Source: Earliella scabrosa (Eukaryota > Basidiomycota > Agaricomycetes > Polyporales > Polyporaceae). Taken from it: a stretch of DNA of 64,000 nucleotides. This document shows positions 45,522-61,843 of the stretch, piece after piece. A model generated the notes under the pieces. It was not told where the DNA came from. It saw only the letters and a program-made list of their open reading frames with translations, and made no database searches. Position numbers and translations under genes: made by a program. How positions within the stretch are numbered: position 1 is the first letter of the stretch; each line of letters begins with the position of its first letter. The DNA lies in assembly GCA_022605405.1 (NCBI GenBank), contig JABYQQ010000005.1, positions 186,001 through 250,000 of the forward strand, given 5' to 3'.

Positions 45522-48500
45522 AGCCTGATGTTGTGAACGAGGCTAGTTGACACGGCATGGGTTCGTCTAGGGCCAGTCTCGCTCACCCGGGAACGTTACC
45601 AGCGCGGCCTTACTATCCCACTTCGTCCTAGCCCACCATTCTAGTTACCGCCGTTCGTGGCAACGTCCATCACCCAAAAATCAAAACACTGCCACGGGCT
45701 CTCTGCAGAACTGCATAGCCAGTACTATCATTCCGCCGGTTTTGCAACAATGCCCGCCCTTCGAGCTCTGTCCTCTCCCCCCTTCATTCTCACTCAACAG
45801 TAAGAGCACAACCATGAACCTTATGGTCTACGCCATGTAGGCTCCAAAACTGAAGCGCATATGAGCAGTACTTTTGACGAGAGCAGTACTCCGTGTTTTG
45901 GGCGTCTGTTTCTGATACCCATGGGTACTTCTGCAAACCGTCAGGTCAGAATCTCCTCTCTCGAGCATACCACCAGCAATCGGGTACTATCTCTACGTTT
46001 TTATACACTATGCTGAGTACTATCGCATATTACAATCATTCTCTCTACCCGCATTGACCAGGATCTTGTTGAGCGCCGAGAACGAATGCAAGCGCCCGTG
46101 CTGTACACACAACAACCCTGCGTAGCGAGTAACAAAGAGCCATGTTCTACTTCATATGTACTCCTGTATGTGTGGTAATTTATGCGAGTGTCAGAATGCA
46201 CGGGAGGACGAGATCTAGGGGTTTCGCAAAACGGCCGTTACTTTCAAAACTAGCGGAGTGATACTATCGTACATAACTTGATTCTTGAACACTCTCAGCA
46301 GCAGTGCGCGCCAGGCATTCCATTCCGCGCGCTCTGCGAGCCGCCGCCGTTCGCCACCGACCAAAGCGACAAAAGAGAACAGAAGTGGTAGTACTATATA
46401 GCTGCTAGGCTTCGACCACGCGGAGACAGCATGGCACCGACAAGCAGCGAAGATAGAAGGCGGACGGACAACGCGGCGGATCGCCCGCGCCGAGCGCGGA
46501 CGCCAGCGCTCAGCGAAGCCTCGGCCTTCGGGCCAGTTCGGCTTGGGGATGCTACTATGTTTGTCGTACCCGAGGAAGAAGAAGAACCCTGTTTGTGGGT
46601 TCCGCGGCCACGGCATTGCAGATATAGAAGCCTGTGGGTGTTGGCTGCGGGAGGGTGGCGCGGAAGGTCGAGATGCAGCGGCAGAGCGCTATGTTTAGGC
46701 GAAAGTGCATACTTGGTCCAAGTGGATGAACGGTTTGTCATTAATTGTGCGGGGAAAATGGGCGGGCTGCGCATGTACTACATATGTATGCAGCAGCGAG
46801 CTAACATCCGACTGCGGACGTCGGTCGAACGGTAGACGAATATATCCAGGCCTCTTCTTTTTCATGCTATTAGGAGGATCCGCCCATATGCGCAGCAGAA
46901 CTTCGCGTGCGTACATCGCTATCGCTCTGCCGCCAGATTCGTACGGACCTCTGCTCCGAAACGCTCAGGCTTGGAAGTCGATGATATCGATGCATCGCCC
47001 TTGTACGCCTTTGCACCACCTTGACAGCCAGCCTCAGGCAGCTCTAGACATTGTACACAGTGGGGGCCGGCAATGGCTATGGCCTCCGTGGATTGCTTAG
47101 TAATCAGGCGCCCGTTCAAGAACATGGTACAGATCGATTCAGACGCCGGTTCAGGCGCTTGCGCACTCTCCCCTTCGTACCATAGATCTCAGTACGCAGA
47201 CGATTTTGTATCACCATAGCGGGCTCGCGTGTGTGACTAGCATCCAGAACACAAGCAGTGCAATTGAATTTGTGGTACTTCTGGTTGAACTCGGACCAAA
47301 TCATAAGGTATTGCCTCAGGCAAGCTTGAAACCGCAGGTCAGAGTGTCCGATTATGAAGATTACTAGGGGATATGCAGCCAGAAACATCCCAGGTCATAG
47401 ATCTAGTGTTGAGAACGCCTTCGCGAGCACTCGCGTTGCTGATCTACTCCTGTGAGGCTCAGACTCTGGTCGCGTCTGGTAGCATCCCGTCGCGCGCGTG
47501 GGAGAACACGGTACACGTGACCCGTGTAAACAGCTCGTCGCGCCTTCGCGCAACTGCGCGCCGGCGTTCGCGAGGGGGCTCAGGTGTGCGCGAAGTGTAT
47601 GGCCTCCCTCACTTGGAATTTCGCCTCGCAACAAATTGCGCTCACAACTTGAAGCAAGAATGAAGTGAACCTTCATCAAAATTCTCGTGTATGTTGTCTA
47701 CAATAATATGATACAGACTTGTGCAGTGCTGCATCGGGAAATTGAGCAGGTTCTGAAGAATTTTGTCATGAAGGTTCACTAGATAATGTTACACAGAAGC
47801 CGATGCACCCTCGTTTAGGGCTGATTTCAACCTCTGTAGAGCCCCACACTTCGTGCACACTTGGGACCATTTCTTGTGAGCGCCTCGCGGAATACCAAAC
47901 AGAACCAAACACAAGATGGCTCGCAGCCATTGCCGGCCCCCATACACAGCACTACTCTGTGTGTTCGTGCCTGCATCAAAGATTGTGTCTGGTGCGTCAA
48001 GATGCAGTGATTGATGCATTCGTAGGGCAAAGAAGGTCGCGACTGGATCACGTCTGCCGCAGTCAGACGTACCTGAGATGCAACAGTTAACCTCGCACCT
48101 GAGCTGTTTTACTTACGCCAGTACGTGACGATGACTTGGAAACAGGCACTGGCAGTACCTCTGGCTACGTGAGACGAGGAAGAGATGAATGCGGTGGAAG
48201 AGAGGGCTGGTCTAGAAGGATGTTGCGCTGAAGGATGACTGTCATCAGAATCGGGATACAAGGAGCAGATAGGAACCTGGGATTGCGGTGGTGGGAGCCA
48301 CGGGGGGAACGTCTGGACGCGCTGAGGTGGCTATCAAGCGCATCTGCAGGCTGCAGCCGAGACGCGGTGGAGTCCCGGTATAGGTTGATGAGAGGAAGAT
48401 AGAGGCGAGGGCGCAGGAATAGTAGGACTTCGATTGCATGGGGTTCTAACTTCCATCGAGATGTTCTGTCGCCGAACGCATCGGACAGAAGGTGGCAGCG

Positions 48501-49135
48501 CGCGCGAGCCCTCGCCCCGGGCGGCAGTGCTCGCAGGCCGGCGAGGGTTCGACTGGCTTCGTATCAGTCGTCGCACCCACAGTTCCATTACCTCCGGATA
48601 CAGCGAGAATTGGGGGCGGAGCGTTGAGAGGCCTAAGCGGGCACGGCCATCTGGCTGATATTGACAGGCGACATCCGAGTCCTGCAATTGCACGTAAAGA
48701 GGAGCTGAGAAGGACGAGGACAGTGTCGGTCATCTGACAGCAACGCGTGCCACTGGGCTCGAGGCTGAGGCTGTCCGTCCGGTGGCAGCCCCCGCCGTCC
48801 GTCCTTGCCTGCTCGCTGTTGCGCGTGGCGAGCTCGAGACTGGAGTCTGGAGTGGAGAGAAAGATTGGAAAGCGATAGAGTGTGCTTGCCGAGGACTCGA
48901 ACGCGGTGTTAATGGCCTCGGCTATCCGCCACCTCCTCCGCGCTAGCCCCGAAAAGGCAACGGAGTGCAGGGCCGCCGGGCGTCTAAGCGGGAACAGGCG
49001 AGCGTGCCTAGACGCCCGCTTAAGCTTTTTGACCGCCTTGGTCAAGTCCCGCCCAGCTCAACTTCCCAACCGTCCACGAACATCCCCCGTCTATCCCCCT
49101 TCCCTCCTCCCCATCCCCCGCGACAACCTCCCGCC
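45522..49135. other. 3.6-kb gene-poor spacer with inverted repeats
   Basis: This is the longest stretch without a supported gene. It contains an 18-bp perfect inverted repeat (47061-47078 / 47925-47942) and, nested inside, an inverted repeat of about 22 bp (47664-47685 / 47757-47780). Open frames at 46215-46616 (minus), 46431-46835 (plus, 30 bp after a TATATAG) and 48334-48733 (minus) have no recognised family. A decayed element or lineage-specific genes are both possible. Confidence 0.5.
47664..47780. repeat. Inverted repeat / hairpin, arms about 22-24 bp
   Basis: The left arm AGTGAACCTTCATCAAAATT and the reverse complement of the right arm differ only by a two-base insertion. The 71-bp loop has no coding potential. 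Confidence 0.8.
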
Positions 49136-51073
49136 ATGCCCGTCCACAGCGTCCTCAATCCTCAAGACCTCTCCCTCGCCCTCCGCAAGCGACTCAGCGT
49201 CCGCAATCTCTCCGTCAAGATCCGTTCCAAATTGTGAGCTTTCTTTCTTGGCGTCTCCCTCTTCCTTGTTCTTTTCCTCCCTCTCTGGCCGCCTCTATGC
49301 GCGCAGAAGACACAGCACCGGCAAGCAGGAGCACTGGGCGATGTATGCTATGGGGTGTGGGTGGGGCGGGGAGGGCGGGGAGCTCGCTGCAGTGCGAACG
49401 GGTGACCTGTCCGTGTGAAACTCATCAATGTGGCGTCTCGTCCGTCCCTTGCGACGAACGGCCTTGGTCGACGAGGCTCTCGCCGCTGACTTTTCTTCCC
49501 CCACTTTCTTCGGAATTCCACACTGTCTCGCCCCACTATCGGCTTTACTAATGACTCTCGTTCTAGCCGTCGACCAAGGACGCAAACCTCGAACGACGCC
49601 AGGCTACCCTTCGTCCCGCCAGAGGTCTGGGGCCTCATCATCCAACATGCGTGCCTTTTCCATCACGATCCGCTCGACACATCACAAGAGCTCTCGTTCC
49701 TGGAGTCGTCCTCCACCCAGCTCGCCACCTATCGCATGTGCATGTCCACAAAGACCAACCTCTCCCTTGTGTCGAAACAATGGAACGCGCTCACACGCAG
49801 CTATCTCTACGAATTCGTCTGGATAAGCCGCGCGGCACAAGCAAAGTCGCTCGCGCGCACCCTCCTCATGGAGTACGTAGAGGACCTACCATCAAGCGGC
49901 AAATTCATCCGCCGACTACACATCGAGACCCCAGCGCTCGAGCGGTGCGCCCCAGCCGACCTCCGTACGATTCTGGACTACTCTCCCCAATTGTCCATTT
50001 ACTCGGACCACCATTCCGTACAGCGGAATATGCTCGAGGACTCTCCCGACCCGCGTTGTAGTCCGGAAGAGATCCTCAAGCTCGTCGCACAGCCGAAGAT
50101 TCGACGACTCAGTTGGACCAGCTATGACGACGTTCCCTTCGAGCTGCGAATGGCCCCTCTTGTCCAGAATCTCACGACGCGCCTAGAGTACCTCGAGCTC
50201 TCCTCGCGCTCTCCCAATCTTCACAGCTTCAACATCCTCGCTGGCTCCGCGTCGTCAGGTGGCAACTTCGAGCACCTGCAGATGAACGTCCAACTCCCTT
50301 CCCTTCGCGCGCTGAAGGTGTCACTTGATAACAACACGTTCGCCGTGCTTGCATCATGGGACATGCCGGCGCTCACGAATCTTTCCGTGCTGTCCTCGGA
50401 CTTCAGTTACACGGGCGAGGGATTCTCGCGCTTCTTCCAGGCCCACGGGCGGAAGCTCATCCAACTCGAGCTGGGCCACTCGTCTTCCCTCATCGAGGAA
50501 TACTACTTGACGACGCCACAGCATCTGGTTGCTCTCCAGCAACAGCAACAACAACAGCCTTCTGTTCCCCTTGCCGAATGGTGCCCCAATCTCCGCGAGT
50601 TCATCTGTTCCGCCGATGCCGAGTGGCATTGGCAGAGCCCAGATTGGATCGCACCACACATCCTTCTCCCTGCCCACCCACGTGTCGAGCTCATCGGCAT
50701 CCGCGACATCGACACCCGTCTCCGCGAAGATCCCATCTCCCCAGTCGACGCCGAGCGCTGGTACGAGGCGTTCGAGAACGACGACGACATCTCGGACACG
50801 CCCTACTTCCTGCTCTACGAGCAGATCTCGTCGCTGCTGCGCGGGGACGCGTTCCCGAACCTGCGGTTCGTGCGCGACCTGAGCGCGGAGAGCCACAAGA
50901 TGCGCATGGAGCGGCCGCACCCGCGCATCCTCCAGTTCTGGAAGAAGGTCGTCGCCCGTTGTGCGGAGCGCGCGGTGTGGTTCGAGGACTGCACGGGCGT
51001 GAACGTTACGCAGGGTGCGCTCAGGCGCGCGGCGCTCACTGCGCGCTTCGAGAATGCCGACGCCGCATCATGA
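49136..51073 (+). CDS. F-box-like protein of unknown specificity
   Basis: Two exons, 49136-49233 and 49567-51073, about 534 residues. The intron of 333 bp is unusually long for this window. The N-terminus MPVHSVLNPQDLSLALRKRL precedes an F-box-like motif, LPFVPPEVWGLIIQHACLFH ... NLSLVSKQWNALTRSYLYEF. Leucine-rich-like segments follow: LRTILDYSPQLSIYS, LEYLELSSRSPNLHSF, LPSLRALKVSLDNNTFAVL, MPALTNLSVLSSDF and RKLIQLELGHSSSL. This is the usual basidiomycete F-box plus irregular LRR layout. A seven-Gln run is at 50537-50557. The C-terminus has RFVRDLSAESHKMRMERPHP. Function beyond a likely Skp1 adaptor role is unknown. Confidence 0.8.
50537..50557 (+). repeat. Coding CAG/CAA (poly-Gln) tract
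   Basis: Seven consecutive Gln codons of mixed CAG/CAA within the F-box-like protein, a potential length polymorphism. Confidence 0.85.
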
Positions 51074-52717
51074 TCGCGTCTGCGCGGTTCTGCGGGCGTA
51101 AGCTCCGGAGGGGCCGTGGTTCGCGGATCGATGGCGTTGACGTACGTCTTCGCATCCGCGCGCCGCCCAGCCGCACGCCGCGTGCTGCATGCCGTTCGCG
51201 AGCTTCGTGTGCGGATACGGATGCGACCGCAGCGCTGAGCGAGACGACCACATTTACGACTATGCCTACGACATGATACGACATGACTCACATGCCCCCT
51301 ATGCCACGTTTTTCGCATCGCACATACCACTCATCCATACAGCATACACTCAACAACCCCCACACAACCCCCCACTTCCCATCCCTTCACCCATCCGCCG
51401 TGCATCTCCCCCTCCCCTATTCTCGCTCCGCCCCTGACATGCCCCTCCATCTATCTCGACAATACCACACGTCCGAGTGTACATACATACCCGCATTCTC
51501 GCATTCGCATCGCATCGCGCATCACACGGACCTTCACACATCTCAGTCCCGTCGTTCCCGTTCACCATCACCACTTTTCGTGTGCACCGTTCATCGCCGT
51601 TCATCGTTTGCAATTCACACCGTTGGTCCCTCTTGTCGATGATGTTGTTGCTGTGCTCTTTTCTTCTCTACGCGGTGCACCTCCTTCTCTCCGTCTCTCT
51701 ATCTCAGTCTTTGTTGGTCTCTTTGGGATCGGGCATGTACGTTAGACCGCGGGTTTCTTTGGGCAGTCTGATTCCTGACTGCATCGCATCGCATCGCATC
51801 GTGTTTCCACACTCGAGCTCTTCACTACGCCCGTCTTCCCCGCTTGTCATTGCGTCAATCCGTCGCTCGTCCCGTGGCAGTCGGTTACCCATGCGACCGC
51901 GGCTGTGGCGTCGGCGGAGGTTATTTCGAGGGGCCGCATTTATCGCGTCGACGGAGGCATCGTTACCTCATCTCCCTCGCGGTTCGACATCTCGATGTTC
52001 AACGTCCGATGTCATGCACAGCCTTCGGTCTCTTACATCCGTCGTTCGCATACACAGACACCTGCCTTCCTCTTCTTTGTACATCGATATCTCGGTTCGG
52101 GGCTGTACGTAGGAAGTCGACGTCGGTTGTTGGTGATATACATACATGGCAATGGCATCGAACTGTCGAGTGTATGACCTAAGGAGACGTTCGAGAGCGT
52201 ACGCATGCTCTACGTTGCATGTAACGGCAAGAGGTTGACGCATTGCGTTGAGTTCGCGCCGACTCCCGAGGGAGGGTTGAAACAGCGGCCGACTCGCACG
52301 CGGCGCTGTCCTGTACGCTCCCGACGGGCCGACGGCCAACGTCGCGGTGGCCAGACATCGGCGCCCATCGGGTTTTGGTACCAGCCACTAAGACCGCCGA
52401 CATGTCCACATCATTATTTTGTCTATTGATGCTCTTCGCAGCCAACACCAGATCACCAAGCAAGGTACATGTACAGGCACTGTGGGCGGAATGTGGGGAG
52501 GGGGCACTATCTAGAAAGCACAGTACAGTAGGGGTAACAAGATGCGGGTGTACGGGTACCAGACTACGCGCGACGAAGTAGAATAACACTATAGATCTAC
52601 AACAGAATAAACAATAGCCGGGTCTGCAAGCGAGGGAATAATGCATCGTGCATCATGTCTGACGAGCACGAGAACTCCAAAGGAGGAGGTGACAAGAAAG
52701 TGCAGGCGTACAGAGAC
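51074..52717. other. 1.6-kb convergent spacer with GCATC repeat
   Basis: It separates the F-box-like gene from the SMC5 3' end. C/T-rich and simple-sequence DNA dominates 51300-51760. A perfect GCATC pentamer repeat (four units) lies at 51781-51800. No gene was recognised. Confidence 0.5.
51781..51800 (+). repeat. (GCATC)4 microsatellite
   Basis: Four perfect tandem units. Related imperfect GCATCGCAT units occur at about 51500-51520. Confidence 0.85.
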
Positions 52718-57422
<4,705 letters not shown>

Positions 57423-57646
57423 ATCGAGCGGGCGCACGGGGGGAAGTGAGGGTGGTCGTCGTTAGCGCTAAGAAAGGAGAGTGGGCATCCATCGACGCGT
57501 CGCGCGTCTTCTTCAGGGCAGGCCCTCACGCACTGTCACACGTGATACCACGCGGTGACTCAGACGCGATCGGCGCGAGATTAGCGCCCTGGCACTGGGA
57601 CAATCTCCGAGAGTTTGGCATGTAATAGCATTCACTTCGCATCGTC
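57423..57646. promoter_or_regulatory. Divergent promoter SMC5 / ITPase
   Basis: A 224-bp spacer between opposing start codons. No TATA box is visible. Confidence 0.45.
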
Positions 57647-58439
57647 ATGAGAATCAGTACGAGTATATTTTCTCTACACAACGGCTTGTAGAACTGACTC
57701 GGAGGTTATTGCAGCTTTTGTCACCGGCAACGCAGGCAAACTTCGAGAGGTTCGCGAGATCTTGGGTGCTGCGAACATCGAGGTCGTGTCCCAAGAACTC
57801 GATAGTGAGTGGATAGCTTATCGCATTCCTTGAACACGATTTCAATCATTTCATACTGGTTTTTAGTTCCTGAGGTACAAGGGAGTACTCAAGAAGTCGC
57901 CATCGCGAAATGCCGCCGCGCCGCCGAGCTTCTCGGTGGACCGTGCATCACTGAGGACACGGCACTGTGCTTCGAGGCATTGAACGGTCTCCCCGGACCA
58001 TATATCAAGTATTTTCTCAAAGAACTAGGACACGACGGTTGGTATGGTTAGTTAGGAGAGTGGGTTCAGATGACAGACCCCGCTATCCCCAGGTCTCAAT
58101 AAACTCCTGGTTGGGTTCCCGACAACTGCGGCATGGGCTCTCTGCACATTCGCATACAGCGCTGGACCCGGTCATGAACCCATCTTGTTCGAGGGCCGTA
58201 CAGACGGGCACATAGTCCCTGCTCGCGGTGGTGGATCATTCGGCTGGGATCCATGTTTCGAGGCCGAAGACACGGGCAAGACGTATGTCAGCCAATGTCA
58301 TCCTCTGCCATGCGTGTTGCTGACGCACTTGCTCAGGTATGCTGAAATGGCATCTGAAGAAAAGAACAAGATCTCCCATCGGGGACGTGCTGTGGAGAAG
58401 CTGGAGAAGTACTTGCGAACCCTCCCTCAAGCTGCTTGA
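57647..58439 (+). CDS. HAM1: Inosine triphosphate pyrophosphatase (HAM1/ITPA)
   Basis: Five exons: 57647-57656, 57715-57804, 57867-58037, 58093-58282 and 58337-58439, 187 residues. The first exon holds only ten bases (ATG AGA ATC A) and joins to give [20 protein letters not shown], the conserved HAM1 start. Further motifs are [71 protein letters not shown], and [18 protein letters not shown]. The enzyme hydrolyses ITP, dITP and XTP to monophosphates, keeping deaminated purines out of DNA and RNA. Length matches the family. Confidence 0.95.
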
Positions 58440-58694
58440 ACTCGTTCACGTAAACTTGTACGCTATGCTGTAGAGGAAGTCGAAATCACTCGCCATGACG
58501 TCACTCACACTGAAGGACACCTGTCCGATCACCCAACTCTGTCTGTTGCAGTGGCTGACCTTCGCCATGTCGCGGCTGACGATGTCAGCCTCACCTGCAT
58601 ATATGGCCCAGCTGCAGTCTGCAATGCGTTCCTCCGTGCCACCACCACTTCGCCCTGCGATCCCTCTGCCAGACGCTCCCCTGCCTTCAACAAC

Positions 58695-60034
58695 ATGCCT
58701 ACCACCAGCGTCGCCCTCGACATGGGCCCTCCCGCTACCATCGAGCTCAGCCTCATGCTCACCTTGGTCGCTGCTTGCCTCCAGCCCTGCATCCTCGCTC
58801 AAGCATTCGGCCTCATCGGGAACCCCACCAAGTCCATCGGCACTCGCGCTCACCACTTCGTCATCATCTTCGTCCTCTACGGCTTCTCCCTCCTCACCGT
58901 ATTTTGGCTCGTGACTCCCGGCTCCGTCATGCGGCTCGTGACGAACGTGCTCACCGGTTCGGCCACCACGCTGCCGCACGTCGATGGTCTGATCTCCGCC
59001 CTGTGGTTCTCCATCCTTTGCGGGAGCGGCGTGGTCATCTCCGGTCTTGCGGCCATCGTACCCTTCCCGGGGAGCAACATCGAGGATGCGCGGCCGACGC
59101 CAGAGAGGGAGCTTGAGTTGTTGATGGCACAGGTGCGTCGTGCGTTCTGTTCTCTCACGGTGCCCTCGTCATTGAACATCGAGCAGGAGGAGTTGGCTCT
59201 GGTACTCGACGACGCACGGTCCCAGTGCGAAGAGGAGAAGGCGAAGACTGTTGCAGCGGAGTTTGCACGGTCAGCGGCGCAGGTGCGCTGAGTGGGATGC
59301 ATGCCTCATCTAGCATCGTGCTAACTGCTTGGACGAGCAGCAGCAGTTCGTCACCGTCATTGCGGTGCTGCAGACCGAACGCCGCAAGGACCGCGCGCAG
59401 GCCCTGGTCACGGAGGTGGGTTCCCGTTGTTAGCCTAGACCAGAGTCCTTGCTGATCTCGATCTGCGACTTCAGGCCCAGGTCGTCGAGCTTCAGAACGA
59501 CCTCGTAACGGCTCAGGAGAACTTCGAGGAATTCAAGAAGGGCGTCGTCGAGCTCGGCGACCACTGGGAACGCAAGTACGAGACCTTCGAGGAGGCGATC
59601 CTGGACCTCGAACGACAGCTTAAGGAGCGCGCCTCCACCGCCGACGGGCTCTCGCGCCGTATCAAGGTGCGCGACGCGGAGATCGACGGTCTGAAGTGGG
59701 AGCTGTCGACGAAGACGAAGAAGGGGCTCGCGAAGGTCCGGCAGGAGATGAAGAGCAGCGCGCCGACGTGCACGGTCACCTCGCCGTCGTCCGAGTTGAC
59801 CGGTACGCGGTGTTCCCGGCCGCGGAGGAGGTCGACGAGGGCATGTTGGGGACGGACGAGACGTGGGAGTGCCAGAGCATGGCAGAGGCCCCGAAGCGCG
59901 TCAAGGTCAAGCCGCGTGTCCCGCTGGCACCGCGTCCGAGCTCCTCGTCGTCGCGGCAGTCCCCGCCTCCAGTATCGACCGCGAGCACAACGGAGTCGAA
60001 GATACCACGCCTGTCCAAGCCTCGATGGATCTGA
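58695..60034 (+). CDS. Membrane protein with C-terminal coiled coil, unknown function
   Basis: Five exons: 58695-59132, 59187-59282, 59341-59415, 59475-59802 and 59886-60034, about 361 residues. Three hydrophobic segments are visible: about 15-35 (LSLMLTLVAACLQPCILAQA), 50-70 (FVIIFVLYGFSLLTVFWLV) and 95-115 (ALWFSILCGSGVVISGLAAI). A charged coiled coil follows (LVLDDARSQCEEEKAKTVAA, VELQNDLVTAQENFEEFKKG, LDLERQLKERASTAD), then a basic Pro/Ser tail ending SKIPRLSKPRWI. I do not recognise a family. Start choice (first ATG in frame) and the last intron (GTACGC to GGCAG) are uncertain, and several AG choices exist at exon 3. Confidence 0.6.
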
Positions 60035-61065
60035 CGAGGCTGGGACGTGGTGGTCTGCTTTCTTCTCCTGTTCTTTCCTATCTTCCCGCAGCTGTTTTGG
60101 ATTGGGATTCGGTCTTTCCTTGGGTTGGTGGACGTGCCTCTACGGTCTTGTGCCTTGTGGCCATGGCTGTAGGGGTATGTCCGATGGGGATTGGTAGCAG
60201 TATACATGCATGGAAACTCCTGGGATAGGCTCGCGATGTTGTTGCAGTTGTGCACAATTCAACGATCTATCCTTGACCCATGGGCCATGTGTGATCTCGC
60301 GATCTCCATGACGAGCAAAATGTTCCTGCTAGCACCCACCCGAACCTCCGCGCTGCAGTACCCGGACCTATGTAGACGTTCACTGCCAGACGGCCAGGGC
60401 TATGATCATGCCACTACAATCACCCGTCGGCGCCGAAATCACCATCGCTGAGCGCTGAGCGCTGATGGTCACAACTTCAGCGCTACATATGGGAGAGTTC
60501 ATGATGAGAAGCCTGCGGCGAACAAGTTGTTGCGGCCGCCGTCCTCAACCTCGTAAGATGGTTCACGAAGCTTTTCTAGCAATGATCCACAGCGTCAGTG
60601 AATGTGGTGTCTCGGCCGACCGGTTACGACAGACCAGTACACGATGGAGTTGGCCGCAGTGGCGTCCACGCTGGGTTATGTGATGAAAGTTGAACAAGCT
60701 CAAGCCTAACATAGATGATTGAATGGCCGACTTCCTAACAGTCAAGGGATCCCTAACTACCGCTACAACATTGAGTACCTCATGTGTCACCATTATTCCC
60801 GTATAGATAATGATCGTTGCGCTGCGCCGGGCTAATGATGAACGGGTGTGAACGTGAGGATGAGGTGGCTCCCCGGCACTCGCTTAGCTGTCCGAGAGGC
60901 AGTGCTCGCGACAGCTGTGCCAAGTACCTGAAAGGGCGTTAGAGGAGACATGAAATGGCATAAAGTGCAGAATGAAGAGGCCCGAACAGACTCAGCGCAG
61001 TCACTCCCCTGCCTGCACACGCACACAACTCGCTCAGCGCACTACCACGACTCGGACTCCCCGCG
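60035..61065. other. 1.0-kb spacer with quasi-palindrome
   Basis: Between the membrane protein gene and the DJ-1 pair. ACCATC and GATGGT flank tandem GCTGAGC-like units at 60441-60469. No gene was recognised. Confidence 0.5.
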
Positions 61066-61843
61066 ATGAGCGAGCAAGCGAAAGGTACACTCATCACAGC
61101 TACAGTGGAGCGACCAAGGCTCACCAGTTTCCACAGCAAGCACCACGCCCAGTGGTGACCTCCCGACGAAGGCGGGCCTCCTCGTCTTTCCCACCTTCGA
61201 GCCCCTCGACGCCTTCGGCCCCATTGAGGCCCTCCACTCCCTCGCCTTCAGGTTCAACAAGCTTGACCTGTACATCATCGGGCCTTCCCTCGACCCCGTC
61301 AGCACCACCTCCTCTAGGTCGAGCTGGAACATGTTCGGGTCCAACTTCGGGATCACCGTCCAGCCGACGCACACCTTCGCGGACCCGCCCCCGGACCTCG
61401 AGGTGCTCATCGTGCCCGGCGGCCTGGGCGCGCACGAGGCCGCCGACGCGGAGCCGATGATCGAGTTCGTCAAGCGGGTGTACCCAAAGCTCAAATACCT
61501 CATCACCGTGTGCAACGGCGCGAGCATCCCCGCGCGGGCGGGGGTGCTCGACGGCAAGCGGGCGACGACGAACAAGGCGCTCTGGAAGGCGATCACGAGT
61601 ATGAGCCCGAACGTGCAGTGGGTGAAGACGGCACGGTGGGTCGTCGACGGGAACTGCTGGACGGCGAGCGGGGTGAGCGCGGGGATCGATGCGACGCTGG
61701 CATGGATAGCGAGTGTGTATGGGGAGGAGAAGGCGCGCCAAATCGCGATTGGCATGGAGTACGAGTGGAACACCGACCCGAGTCATGACCCGTTTGCGGA
61801 GATTTGGGGCGAAGGAATGGAGTGGCCGGATGCGTCCCAGTAA
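61066..61843 (+). CDS. DJ-1/PfpI family protein, copy 1
   Basis: Two exons, 61066-61084 (19 nt) and 61137-61843, 241 residues. The acceptor CCACAG at 61131-61136 gives MSEQAKASTTPSGDLPTKAG and then the class I glutamine-amidotransferase-like fold: LLVFPTFEPLDAFGPIEALH, LDLYIIGPSLDPVS, LEVLIVPGGLGAHEA, and the nucleophile elbow LITVCNGAS with Cys132. Next are GVLDGKRATTNKALWKAI and WWVVDG-like RWVVDGNCWTASGVSAGID. Fungal members of this group resemble isonitrile hydratase or ThiJ-type proteins; the actual substrate is unknown. The protein is 14 residues longer than copy 2, at both ends. Confidence 0.9.

Noticed and set aside
45522..49135. Biosynthetic cluster or transposon in the 3.6-kb spacer
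   Set aside because: No transposase, reverse transcriptase or enzyme motifs appear on either strand; only inverted repeats are visible.
59802..59885. Frameshift or pseudogene in the membrane/coiled-coil gene
   Set aside because: An 83-bp intron with a GTACGC donor and GGCAG acceptor explains the frame change without invoking a mutation.
61137..61200. Acceptor at CGCCCAG for DJ-1 copy 1
   Set aside because: It gives the wrong phase; the upstream CCACAG acceptor keeps the frame and a short N-terminal extension.
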